Of a stretch of 64,000 nucleotides of DNA, positions 36,373 to 44,942 are shown in pieces (position 1 is the first letter of the stretch; every line of letters begins with the position of its first letter). The notes beneath the pieces were generated by a model. It was not told the origin of the DNA and did not search any database. It saw nothing but the letters and a program-made list of their open reading frames with translations. The position numbers were made by a program, and so were the translations under genes. Origin of the DNA: JBFHIJ01 sp041596515. GTDB lineage: Bacteria > Bacteroidota > Ignavibacteria > Kapaibacteriales > UBA2268. The stretch lies in assembly GCA_041596515.1 (NCBI GenBank), contig JBFHIJ010000002.1, positions 86,305 through 150,304 on the forward strand. Direction: 5' to 3'.

Positions 36373-38010
36373 TTGTATAAGCTATTACTTATCATATTAC
36401 TACTACCATCATTATTATCTGCCGAATCACTTCTGCAGATATCTGTACCTGTGGAAAATCGAGTATTTTTTCAATTTGACACTTATCCGAAAGCTGCTAC
36501 TTCATCCTTATCTGAAGACAAAAAGCAAATAATATTGAAGATTCCGGGTACTGATTATAGAGGATCTAAAAATACATTTGTAGGTAAAGGCAAGATTAGT
36601 TCTATTGATATAAGTTATCAAGATAATACAACTAATATTTATATAAATTTGAATGAGCAATCAGGATATACTATTGCACCTCTCAAATCTGTCAATATAT
36701 GTGCTGTTGAGACATTTAATTGGTCAAAAATAGACAAACAAGAAGACATTTATAGAAATGCACTGCTTGCATATGAGTCTGGCTTAACAAACGTAGCCCT
36801 GGAAGATTTATCTAAATCAAATTATAAAAATTCACAAGATATATTAACCGATATTCTTTTTAAAACTAAAGAATATGATGCCGCTGTTAAATCAGCTTTT
36901 AAAGCATATAATCTATCGAATATGCCAGTCCATTTGGCTGTTCTTGTTGAGATTGCAAGGAATCTGGATGACACGACTAAGACAAATGCCTTTTTGTTGC
37001 AAATGAGAAGTATTACTGGTTTAGACAGTATTGTATTGAATAAATCTTATAAGTTATCAATCAAAACTTTGGACAACCAGTATAATGATGAATTAGATTC
37101 TCTGAAATTAAATACTGACTCAGGTACAAAAAATAACGAACATATAATCGCAGATAAGCGATTTAAAAATATATTTCCTTCCGACTCTACAATTGTAGCA
37201 GATACAAGTTTCTCAAAATCGTTGATATTTAAAGACTTTTATGGTTTTCCTTGGTGGACTGAGTATATACTTTATGTATTATTAACCGGTGCTTTACTTG
37301 TAGTATACTTGTATTTAAGATGGAGAAACAAGCAACTTCTTGCACTCAAAGAATTTAGCGAGAAGAAAAGAAAAATTGATGATAGAAAAGAAAAAGCAAA
37401 AAAATATCATAAAGAATCAACAGAAGTTGAAGAAGAAATAGAAAAAGGCTTGGCAGAAAGAAAACAAAAACAAGAACATAAAACAGGTATACAAAAAGAT
37501 GATACTAAATCTGAGCCTAATATAACTGAAACAGAGCAACCTAAAAAAAATAAAACTAAATTTTCTGCAGAAATGCTTCGTGCAAAACAAGCTTATTCTG
37601 AAGGAGCTCAAAGTATTACTGACCAAAAGAAAGTAAAAAACATTAAACAAGAAAGCAAGGAAAATATAATTCCTACCAGAGAAAAAAGAGCGAATAAAAT
37701 TGAACAAATAATAGATGCAATACGTAGTAATAGTAAGGTCTCACCTTTAGAAGATAAGCACATATCTTCAGATTACTCAGGACTTCCTGCTAAAATGCAA
37801 TTGGCGATGAAAATAACTGAAGAAGAGATGAAAGAAAAAAACAAGCAACTGAGTAAGTTAGAAAACTTAACAGATGAAGAGCTTGAAACTATAGCACGCG
37901 AGTTAGGAACAGGTAAGGCTTCAATTGAAACTAAAAAGAATGTTCAGGACTTGCTTGGCAGTAAAGAAGCAATTGATGAACTTGCAAAAAAGTTTAACAA
38001 AAGAGAATAG
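36373..38010 (+). CDS. Signal-peptide, single-TM protein with a large charged cytoplasmic tail
   Basis: 545 residues of unknown family. A TTG start (36373) two bases after the previous stop gives a signal peptide LYKLLLIILLLPSLLSAES; the ATG at 36368 is in another frame. Residues 20-115 resemble an AMIN-like beta domain (VFFQFDTYPKAA, IKIPGTDY-like ILKIPGTDY). A helical repeat region (130-215) is followed by a TM helix at about 294-316 (WWTEYILYVLLTGALLVVYL). The C-terminal 225 residues are Lys/Glu/Gln-rich, with coiled coils. The likely topology is an exported sensor-like part and a cytoplasmic tail. Role unknown; it shares the flagellar regulatory operon. Confidence 0.75.
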   Translation: MYKLLLIILLLPSLLSAESLLQISVPVENRVFFQFDTYPKAATSSLSEDKKQIILKIPGTDYRGSKNTFVGKGKISSIDISYQDNTTNIYINLNEQSGYTIAPLKSVNICAVETFNWSKIDKQEDIYRNALLAYESGLTNVALEDLSKSNYKNSQDILTDILFKTKEYDAAVKSAFKAYNLSNMPVHLAVLVEIARNLDDTTKTNAFLLQMRSITGLDSIVLNKSYKLSIKTLDNQYNDELDSLKLNTDSGTKNNEHIIADKRFKNIFPSDSTIVADTSFSKSLIFKDFYGFPWWTEYILYVLLTGALLVVYLYLRWRNKQLLALKEFSEKKRKIDDRKEKAKKYHKESTEVEEEIEKGLAERKQKQEHKTGIQKDDTKSEPNITETEQPKKNKTKFSAEMLRAKQAYSEGAQSITDQKKVKNIKQESKENIIPTREKRANKIEQIIDAIRSNSKVSPLEDKHISSDYSGLPAKMQLAMKITEEEMKEKNKQLSKLENLTDEELETIARELGTGKASIETKKNVQDLLGSKEAIDELAKKFNKRE

Positions 38011-38014
38011 ACAT

Positions 38015-38461
38015 ATGAAACTTTTATCTACTATTATTTTACTTCTTATGATATCAATTAATCTTTCACATACCTCTGAAACTTATATAAATCCTCAAAA
38101 ATCACTTACTGGCATATATTTTGATAGTTCTAAAGTAAGAAGCTCTTTGCAGCATAGTTCAGATAAAACTGTAAAAAATGATACAATCTATAAACCTTCT
38201 AAAATCAAAAAGGTTAATATTGATCAAACTGCAGAAATTATGACTATCGGAATCTCTATACCAGATGACAAGTATGACTTTCAGATTGCTTGTTATAATA
38301 TGTTAGGGAAGAAGGTGCTGGATGTAATTTCAGGTAAGAAAGTGGCTAATCAAAGAGAATTTAGATTAGATATTTCAAAAATACCCAATGGAATTTATAT
38401 TTGTGTGCTTCAAGTCAGCAACGGGCAAAAGGATACGGAAAAGTTTATTATATCGAGGTAG
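38015..38461 (+). CDS. Small exported protein consisting mainly of a T9SS type-A-like sorting domain
   Basis: 148 residues from the ATG at 38015, four bases after the previous stop; a longer in-frame start at 37925 would overlap the previous gene by 86 bases. A signal peptide (MKLLSTIILLLMISINLSHT) is followed by a short linker and then about 85 residues resembling a sorting domain: FQIACYNMLGKKVLDVISGK, KIPNGIYICVLQVSN and FIISR. There is almost no cargo between signal and tail. It precedes a PorV-like protein in the operon. It may be a tail-only adaptor, decoy or a degenerate cargo. Confidence 0.78.
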   Translation: MKLLSTIILLLMISINLSHTSETYINPQKSLTGIYFDSSKVRSSLQHSSDKTVKNDTIYKPSKIKKVNIDQTAEIMTIGISIPDDKYDFQIACYNMLGKKVLDVISGKKVANQREFRLDISKIPNGIYICVLQVSNGQKDTEKFIISR

Positions 38462-38463
38462 TT

Positions 38464-39549
38464 ATGGTAACCAATAATACACAACACAGGAAGAGTCACT
38501 TTCTTAATTGTAGTATGGGTTCCATATTGTTTTTCTTTATTGTTTCCCTTTTTTCCTACTCACCATCATTTGCACAAGCATCAGGTGGTGGTTATAGCGA
38601 AGCATATCTACTTAGAGATGTTGGTGCACGAGCTATTTCCATGGCAGGTGCTTTTACAGCCATTTCTAATGATCCAAACGCTATATTTTATAACCCTGCA
38701 GGCCTTGGATTTTTAGCTAATAAACCTCAGATTACAGGTAGTGTTTCAAGTTTAGGACATGGTAGAACACATTCTACTATGGCATGGGCTCAATCAATAT
38801 ATCCGAGACTTGGTGTAGGATTTGGTGTTAATAGTTTTTCTACCGGAAGTTTTACCGGAAGAGATGTGATGGGTAATCCTATAGGCGATTTCTCCGCTCT
38901 CCAATATGCTTTGAACCTCGCAGGTGCCTATTCGTTAGAAAATGCTGCTATTGGTTTTAATGTTAAATACTTAACAAATAACCTTACAGGAGCGAGCACT
39001 AATGCTACTGGTTATGGATTGGACGTAGGTACCAAATTTGATGTAATGAATATGGTTTCAGTAGGAGTAGCAGTTCAAAATATTTCAGGAATAATGTTTT
39101 GGAATAATGCCAATGGAGATTATGAATATCTGCCTTATACTGTAAGGGCTGGTATTGCAATGGAATATGGTTTAAACGATGAAAAATATCAAACTCGGTC
39201 TTCTATTGATGGAGAAATAGAAGAGATTTATGTGCCTCCTACAAGATATCTAATATTTTCATTTGATGCAATTTTGCGTCAGTATGAGGAAAGTCCATCT
39301 TTTATCATAGGTACAGAAATTGTATTCCATGAGTTTTTAGCTTTTAGAGCGGGGTTTGATATATACGGCGATGATAAAGGACAATCTAAGTTTCTACCTC
39401 TAAATAACTGGGGAACAGGTGTTTCTATAAGGCCAGATGCTAATGACTTACACATTCCTTTTAGTTTTCATATTGATTATTCTGTAGCAAACAGCTCTCT
39501 CACAGATAACAATTTATCACATAATATATCATTTTATATCGAGTTCTAA
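38464..39549 (+). CDS. PorV-like outer-membrane protein (UPF0164/OmpP1-like beta-barrel)
   Basis: 361 residues. A signal peptide ends at SPSFAQ (about residue 37). The mature N-terminus carries RDVGARAISMAGAFTAISND and NAIFYNPAGLGF, the conserved start of PorV/PorQ-type and OmpP1/FadL-like barrels. Repeated amphipathic strands follow (GVGFGVNSF, LAGAYS, GLDVGTKF, VGVAVQNISG) and it ends with Phe (YIEF), as in barrels. PorV binds T9SS substrate tails in the outer membrane, but this could be a paralogue. I chose ATG 38464, two bases after the previous stop. Last gene of the operon. Confidence 0.82.
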   Translation: MVTNNTQHRKSHFLNCSMGSILFFFIVSLFSYSPSFAQASGGGYSEAYLLRDVGARAISMAGAFTAISNDPNAIFYNPAGLGFLANKPQITGSVSSLGHGRTHSTMAWAQSIYPRLGVGFGVNSFSTGSFTGRDVMGNPIGDFSALQYALNLAGAYSLENAAIGFNVKYLTNNLTGASTNATGYGLDVGTKFDVMNMVSVGVAVQNISGIMFWNNANGDYEYLPYTVRAGIAMEYGLNDEKYQTRSSIDGEIEEIYVPPTRYLIFSFDAILRQYEESPSFIIGTEIVFHEFLAFRAGFDIYGDDKGQSKFLPLNNWGTGVSIRPDANDLHIPFSFHIDYSVANSSLTDNNLSHNISFYIEF

Positions 39550-39563
39550 GTGATATATTATAC

Positions 39564-41855
39564 TTATACTTGCCTTCTTTTAAGCTCCATTAAACCTTGT
39601 TCTATAATACTATCCGGGACTTCTATATCAAAACCTGACAGTGGAATTCCGCGTTTAGATTCTTTAAGTTTTATTAATATATTGAAGTATTCCTTAGATT
39701 CTTCTAGTTGATTTAAGTAAAGAAGAGCATGGGCTTTAAGTGATAAAGAATATAATTGTTCCGGCGCTTTTTTCAAGGATTCTTCAGCCCAATAAAGAGC
39801 TTCAGAGAACTTTTTTTGACTTCCGGTAAGTTGTGACAACGTAGCGGTAGCACTTGCATATATAGAATCTGATAGGTTACCGCACTTCAGAGCGAAACGA
39901 ATAGATTCTTCTGCTTCATTAAATATTTTCATTTGTGCTAATGTTTGTCCAAGCTGATACCAAGCGTATCCATAAGTGGGTTCTTCTTTAATATGAGCCA
40001 GTAGCATCTTATAGTTTCGTTTTATTTTGGCTTCCATTATCTCCCTTGGTTGATTATAGCCAAGATGTTCTATTTTTATATCTGTCATAACAAAAACTTT
40101 ATCAAGGGCAATTATTGAAGGAGTAATTTGCTCATGAACTCTGCCTTTGAAATGGATGGATGGATAGCCTAAATTTTTGAATAATCGAGGATAGCCTCCT
40201 CTATGAAGTTCAGACGAACCATCCAGTTTAGCATGAGAGCTATAAATTAAACATATAAAACCACCTATATTTGCATCTGTGGTTTGTATCACTCTTAGTA
40301 ATTCATATTTACTGTTTTCGTCCAATCTTTCGTCAGCATCCAAATATAAAATCCATTTGCCAGAGCAGTGTTTTAAAGACTCATTTCTAGCTGCAGAAAA
40401 GTCATCAATCCATTGGAAATTATATACATTGGCTCCATAAGATAGAGCTATTTCTTTTGTTTTGTCTTTCGAGCCAGTATCTACAATAATGATTTCGTCT
40501 GCTATATCTTTTACACTCTCTAAACAACCCGGTAACATATTCTCTTCATTTTTTACAATCATTGACACGGAAAGACCTGTGTTTGTAGTCTTTGTTGGTT
40601 TGAAATATTTTAAATTATCAGGCTGTTTTCGTATATGTTTTTTGAGAGAATTTAGAAATTCTAAGATTTGTATATTGTTAGGATCTATAGTAAGAGCCTT
40701 CCTTAAGTAAGATTCTGCTTTAATATATTCGCTTTTTTTGAATGACATATTCGCTAACCCAACTAAAAGATGAATGTTTTCATTATCCTCCTTATAACCT
40801 AATGCGAAATATTCTTCAGCTTTGTCATAATTATTAAGCAAAGTATAGTTACGTCCAATTTTAAAAGCCAAATCAGGCAGTGATATATAATAATCCCCCA
40901 TAATTCTAGCTTTTAAATCAGGGTGTTTTAAAGATTCTTCTACCCGTAAATAGTGTATAAGTGAGTCTTCGTGATTATTTTTTTTTGCAAATAAATCTGC
41001 AACTATAAAGTTAGCAAAAACTTGATCAGGAATTATAGCCAACGACTCGTTAGCTCTTTTAAAAGCTAATTCTATTTGATTATTTCTAAAAGCTATAATT
41101 GCACCATAATTAAGAGCTTGAGGTTTTACAGCACTATTGGTTTCTGAATGTTCTATTGCTAATCTGATATCATTCTCAGCAGAAGTTATTTCTCCAAGAG
41201 CAAGATTAGTTTTTGCTCTCTGGAGTAGAGAATAATAATCATTACTATCTAATTCTAAAGCGATATTAAGCAGTTTTAGATTTCTTCTTTGCTTTAAAAG
41301 CATTTCATTAGGAGCAAGTGAATAGCCATAATGAAGAATTTTTATATTAGAATTTTCAATCTGATATCCAGAGTTTAATACTGTATGAATAATTTGTTCA
41401 TGTACAATATTTTGATAGAAAATAGTAGACGAGTTCCTAAACAATCTTAGTAAGTTAGCAATAAAAACATCTTTCTGACTGCTTGTTGAAGTAGCTTCTG
41501 ATGTTATTTCAATGAGCCAAGCACCGGTAGTGTCTTTGGGTTTAGTTAAAATAGATGCAATTGCTTGCGGATTGACCAGCCTTTCATCCGCATCTATAGA
41601 GAGAATAAAATCATATTTTGCAGATTTTAATGCGATATTCCGTGCTTTAGAGAAATCATTTTCCCAACTAGTTTCAATAACTCTACAACCTGATTTATGT
41701 GCTATTTCTACAGTATTATCTTCAGAACCGGTATCTACCAAAATAATTTCTTTTGCTATAGGCAATACAGATTCTAAACAACCAGGAAGCATTTTACTTT
41801 CGTTTTTAGCTATAATACATACAGAGAGATTAGGTTTTTCGTAGTCTATTAACAT
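39564..41855 (-). CDS. Duplicated GT2 glycosyltransferase with TPR repeats
   Basis: 763 residues built from two copies of GT2-plus-TPR. Copy 1 begins near residue 9 with LSVCIIAKNESKMLPGCLES, IILVDTGSEDNT and ILSIDADERL (about 84-93). Copy 2 begins near 428 with LSVSMIVKNEENMLPGCLES, IIIVDTGSKDKT and ILYLDADERLD. Both have a later HEQI motif, then a series of TPR-like helices. GT2 enzymes transfer sugars from nucleotide-sugar donors; the DAD motif in each copy fits metal/donor binding. No TM helix is seen. Acceptor unknown; surface protein or flagellin glycosylation is a guess. The gene converges on the PorV-like gene with 14 bases between. Confidence 0.88.
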   Translation of the reverse strand: MLIDYEKPNLSVCIIAKNESKMLPGCLESVLPIAKEIILVDTGSEDNTVEIAHKSGCRVIETSWENDFSKARNIALKSAKYDFILSIDADERLVNPQAIASILTKPKDTTGAWLIEITSEATSTSSQKDVFIANLLRLFRNSSTIFYQNIVHEQIIHTVLNSGYQIENSNIKILHYGYSLAPNEMLLKQRRNLKLLNIALELDSNDYYSLLQRAKTNLALGEITSAENDIRLAIEHSETNSAVKPQALNYGAIIAFRNNQIELAFKRANESLAIIPDQVFANFIVADLFAKKNNHEDSLIHYLRVEESLKHPDLKARIMGDYYISLPDLAFKIGRNYTLLNNYDKAEEYFALGYKEDNENIHLLVGLANMSFKKSEYIKAESYLRKALTIDPNNIQILEFLNSLKKHIRKQPDNLKYFKPTKTTNTGLSVSMIVKNEENMLPGCLESVKDIADEIIIVDTGSKDKTKEIALSYGANVYNFQWIDDFSAARNESLKHCSGKWILYLDADERLDENSKYELLRVIQTTDANIGGFICLIYSSHAKLDGSSELHRGGYPRLFKNLGYPSIHFKGRVHEQITPSIIALDKVFVMTDIKIEHLGYNQPREIMEAKIKRNYKMLLAHIKEEPTYGYAWYQLGQTLAQMKIFNEAEESIRFALKCGNLSDSIYASATATLSQLTGSQKKFSEALYWAEESLKKAPEQLYSLSLKAHALLYLNQLEESKEYFNILIKLKESKRGIPLSGFDIEVPDSIIEQGLMELKRRQV

Positions 41856-41893
41856 AGTTATCTGCTGTCATTTATCAATTATACTTTTCATAG

Positions 41894-41901
41894 CAAATAT
41901 A
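41894..41901 (-). promoter_or_regulatory. Putative -7 element of the GT2-TPR gene
   Basis: On the minus strand this reads TATATTTG, 39 bases upstream of the start codon at 41855. No clear TTG at the usual spacing. Confidence 0.45.
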
Positions 41902-42112
41902 GTTAAATATTCTATAATATTAAGCATTTGTCGACTAAATATTAGTTAGTATTATATATTTTTGGGTCAATAACTAAAAGTGTTTGGTATATTGAGACTT
42001 AGCTCTTATATTTAGATATAATATATTTTATCAATCAAACATTAATCTTTATGATTTAACAAATTTTGATTATATTATGAAAGTGCATTAGTACGATTAT
42101 TGATGCAATCCT

Positions 42113-42119
42113 GGGGGGG
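42113..42119 (+). repeat. G7 homopolymer in the upstream region of the GAF-GGDEF-like gene
   Basis: Seven consecutive G in an otherwise strongly AT-rich region, about 120 bases upstream of the start. Poly-G tracts in promoters or leaders are typical slippage sites for phase variation. Whether the length varies cannot be seen from one sequence. Confidence 0.5.
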
Positions 42120-42239
42120 AAACAATTTTGCATATCTATTCGCAACTATATCTTTTTCCGAGTATATAACAAAGAAGAAGATATGTCGCTTTGTTTCTTT
42201 TCTATTAGTATATTTAATAACTAATCGAAAAATAAGACT

Positions 42240-44504
42240 ATGGCAAAGAAAAATATCAAATTAACTCAACTGGTTACAGTTTCCGATATGCTTGTTCTAT
42301 TAGCTGTTATTGCTGGACTTCTTATCGTGTTTTTAGTTGATCAAACGGCTATTAAGCTTATAGGCGGTGCTATTTCAGTGCTTGCATTTGTGACTATTGC
42401 TATGCTTTATTATCAGCGCTTAAATGATTTGGTGGACTCCAGACCTAAGAATTATCCAAACAATACTCCGGAATATAAAACCACTGTAAAAGACGATTCT
42501 AGTGCAAAAAGGCAAGTTATTGAAGATTTCGATACTTCTTTTAAAGATCAACCGGAACTAAACACAAATTATCGAGAAGAGTTATCGCTCAAATCAGAAG
42601 AGGGATTTAGAATTATTTCAAAATCTACTGCTGATAATCTAAAATATGCTAAACCAACTCCGACAGAAAAATCAAAATCTAAAAAGTCTAAAGCTAAATT
42701 TAAAACCGCTCTTGAAGTTCAACAGCAAAAGAAGTTAGAAGAAGAATCAAAACAAAAAGAAGTAGAAGATAATTTAGAATCTAATCATATAGACAATATA
42801 GTATTAGAGAAAAAGGAAGTATCAAAAATATCACATAACGACCATAATGTATTGGAAAATATAACAGATGACTCAATTGAAGAGTCTAATGAAATAAATG
42901 ATAATGAAGAGATAGGAATTGTAAACGATGATTTCAATGATCATACTGACGATGAGGATAATAGCCCAATAGAAGAAAGCGTCACAGATAATGTAGAGAT
43001 ACCTATTAATTTGCTTTTAGATGACGTTCCCGGTTTTGGTGATGAACCTAAAAAAGAATTTGAATACTTTTTGGGACGCATATTAGTTGCTATTAAAAAT
43101 ATAATTCCTACTAACTCAGTTGCTTTTTATTTAGCAAATGCTGAAAGACAGGAGTTAGTCTTAGAAACAATAATCAGTGACTCTGAGGATAGCATAAGAA
43201 AAGATAATAAATTTGTTGTTGCAAATGATATTGTTTCTCAGATTTATTTAGCTGCAAAGCCCGAAATTCTATCTGAAATAAACCCTAATGCAGAGTTAGA
43301 TTTGATCCCATATTATACTGAATCTGTAAATATCTCATCGTTCTTAGGTGTTCCTGTATTTTATAATGACTCTGTTGTTGGTGTTTTGTGTGTCGATTCT
43401 AAGCATTCAGATGTTTTTGATAATTATTCTGTTTCTATTCTCGGTCATTTTACAAAACTGTTATCTGGAGTGGTATATAGTTATGCTCAAAAATATGACT
43501 TATTACAAGTAGCCAGAACTATGGATGCTGTTAACCTATTCCAAAACATGTTAGTAGAAGAGAAAGCTAATATAGAAGAAGTCTATTCAATACTTGCTAA
43601 TGTTGTAAAACATATTTTTGATATTAAATGTGCTGGTGTTGTTGGCTTTGATGAAAGTGTTAATAACTGGATAGTTAAAGATAGTATTTGCAATGAAAAC
43701 TTAAAACCACTACATGGACAGATTATTGACTTGACAAACTCAGTTATCTCTAGCTGTTTAACAAATGCTAATACAACTGTTATTTCGCCTGTTACTGATG
43801 AAATAGTCAGAATAAACAGCAATGAAGATGAGCTAATAGGAGGGGTGTTTGTTTCTGTACCTTTAAAAACAAAATATTCTACGTACGGGGCTTTGTATTT
43901 TGAAAGTAAACATATGTTAAATATATCTCAATTTGACTTAAATATTTTAGAAGTTGTTGCTTCTCATGCTGCTCATACTATTGAAAAGTTGCATGTAATA
44001 TCAATGCTAAATACAAACTCTTTGTTAGATCCCAATACCGGGATACTAAATCCTCCTGCATTCTATACAAGATTAGAAGAGGAAGTAAAACGCTTTAAAG
44101 ATTTTGAGATTCCAATAGTTATGTGCTTATTCCAACTAGATAAATACGCATCATACAGTCCTGAAGAGCATAGTGAAAGGAGAGAGCGTATAATCTATCA
44201 TGTTATTAATATTTTCCGTAAAAAAATAAAAGATTATGATATCATAGCCAGAGCTGATGAAAATGTTTATTCCGTCGTGATGGTAGGTGTTAGTATAGAA
44301 GATGCTCAACTGTGGGCACAAAAGATAAGACAAGAAATAGCAAGCACAATGCTTGAAATAGCAGGTCAGCAGTTTTCTGTGACAGTCAGTATGGGATTAG
44401 CAGCTATGGATAAAGCTGATTCTTTAGAATCATTTTTAGCGAATACAAGAAGAGTTTTAGCCAAATCAGTACAAAAGACTAATACAGTGAATATATTTAG
44501 CTAA
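42240..44504 (+). CDS. Membrane-anchored GAF-GAF protein with degenerate GGDEF domain
   Basis: 754 residues. Two TM helices at about 15-33 and 38-56, then a long acidic, probably disordered linker (60-260). A first GAF domain spans roughly 270-405 and contains FLGVPVFYNDSVVGVLCVDS; a second spans about 430-580 and contains VFVSVPLKTKYSTYGALYFES. The C-terminal 160 residues have the diguanylate cyclase fold (LDPNTGILNPPAFYTRL, then VTVSMGLAAM) but the GGDEF site reads RADENVY (671-677), so cyclic-di-GMP synthesis is unlikely. Probably a sensor or c-di-GMP/GTP-binding effector (inference). A single gene after a long leader. Confidence 0.85.
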   Translation: MAKKNIKLTQLVTVSDMLVLLAVIAGLLIVFLVDQTAIKLIGGAISVLAFVTIAMLYYQRLNDLVDSRPKNYPNNTPEYKTTVKDDSSAKRQVIEDFDTSFKDQPELNTNYREELSLKSEEGFRIISKSTADNLKYAKPTPTEKSKSKKSKAKFKTALEVQQQKKLEEESKQKEVEDNLESNHIDNIVLEKKEVSKISHNDHNVLENITDDSIEESNEINDNEEIGIVNDDFNDHTDDEDNSPIEESVTDNVEIPINLLLDDVPGFGDEPKKEFEYFLGRILVAIKNIIPTNSVAFYLANAERQELVLETIISDSEDSIRKDNKFVVANDIVSQIYLAAKPEILSEINPNAELDLIPYYTESVNISSFLGVPVFYNDSVVGVLCVDSKHSDVFDNYSVSILGHFTKLLSGVVYSYAQKYDLLQVARTMDAVNLFQNMLVEEKANIEEVYSILANVVKHIFDIKCAGVVGFDESVNNWIVKDSICNENLKPLHGQIIDLTNSVISSCLTNANTTVISPVTDEIVRINSNEDELIGGVFVSVPLKTKYSTYGALYFESKHMLNISQFDLNILEVVASHAAHTIEKLHVISMLNTNSLLDPNTGILNPPAFYTRLEEEVKRFKDFEIPIVMCLFQLDKYASYSPEEHSERRERIIYHVINIFRKKIKDYDIIARADENVYSVVMVGVSIEDAQLWAQKIRQEIASTMLEIAGQQFSVTVSMGLAAMDKADSLESFLANTRRVLAKSVQKTNTVNIFS

Positions 44505-44531
44505 AACACACTGATATAAAGTTATAACAAA

Positions 44532-44575
44532 AATAAGTCCGTAAATATCTTATAGTTTATGGGCTTATTATTTTA
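44532..44575 (+). terminator. Probable intrinsic terminator after the GAF-GGDEF-like gene
   Basis: AATAAGTCC (44532-44540) pairs with GGGCTTATT (44561-44569) with one G-T pair, and a T-rich tail follows. It lies 28 bases after the stop. Imperfect stem with a long loop. Confidence 0.6.
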
Positions 44576-44662
44576 TCATTAGGATTGCAATTGTATTAAT
44601 ATCCAATCTAAAGCCTTAAAAGGTTGAGTTATCAACTCTGCAAGATTGTTGAAATACTTGAT

Positions 44663-44840
44663 TCCGAATTTGTCATTAGTCATCAAGTGCTGTAAATGAC
44701 AGTAGAACCAAGGATCATGCTTACTTCCTCATTAATAAAATATTACGCAATTGATTATTGAACAAGGGGTTTCATCCCATTGCCATTCAATGACTTTAGA
44801 GTTATTATGTCTTTTCAAATGACATTTTGGGGTTGATTTT
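44663..44840. repeat. Dispersed intergenic repeat, copy B
   Basis: Partner of the repeat at 9921-10100, about 180 bases with the same order of conserved blocks (TTGTCATTAG, GTGCTGTAAATGAC, AATATTACG, TCTTTTCAAATGA). On the minus strand this copy keeps a short frame of about 62 residues (44732-44920), but copy A does not, so it is not evidence of a gene. It fills much of the 438-base gap between the GAF-GGDEF-like gene and the lipoprotein gene. Confidence 0.7.
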
Positions 44841-44888
44841 ATATCTCGAATCCACCTTTTACGGATTTTGACTTTATAGATAAAAAAA

Positions 44889-44908
44889 GGTCGGATAAAA
44901 ATCCGACC
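44889..44908 (-). terminator. Intrinsic terminator of the lipoprotein gene
   Basis: On the minus strand GGTCGGAT (44908-44901) and ATCCGACC (44896-44889) form a perfect 8-base stem with a 4-base loop, followed by a run of seven T. It lies 34 bases after the stop at 44943. Confidence 0.9.
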
Positions 44909-44942
44909 AATAAATATCATAATATATGATTGTTATCTTGTA

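Larger units (their letters stand above)
41856..42239. other. Long divergent intergenic region
   Basis: 384 bases between the GT2-TPR gene (minus) and the GAF-GGDEF-like gene (plus). It contains a minus-strand TATATTTG (41894-41901), a G7 run (42113-42119) and a 7-base stem AACAAAG/CTTTGTT (42168-42195). No open frame longer than a few tens of residues is convincing. It may hold an untranslated leader; no known riboswitch is recognisable. Confidence 0.6.

Noticed and set aside
37417..37707. Long minus-strand frame rich in Phe opposite the charged C-terminal tail of the TM protein
   Set aside because: A by-product of the Lys/Glu-rich codons on the plus strand; the composition is not that of a natural protein.
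42168..42195. Stem AACAAAG/CTTTGTT upstream of the GAF-GGDEF-like gene
   Set aside because: Seven pairs with a 14-base loop is weak in AT-rich DNA, and there is no T-run or known riboswitch pattern.
44732..44920. Short minus-strand open frame overlapping repeat copy B
   Set aside because: It lies inside a dispersed repeat and its homologous copy at 9921-10100 is interrupted by stops. No RBS or recognisable domain.
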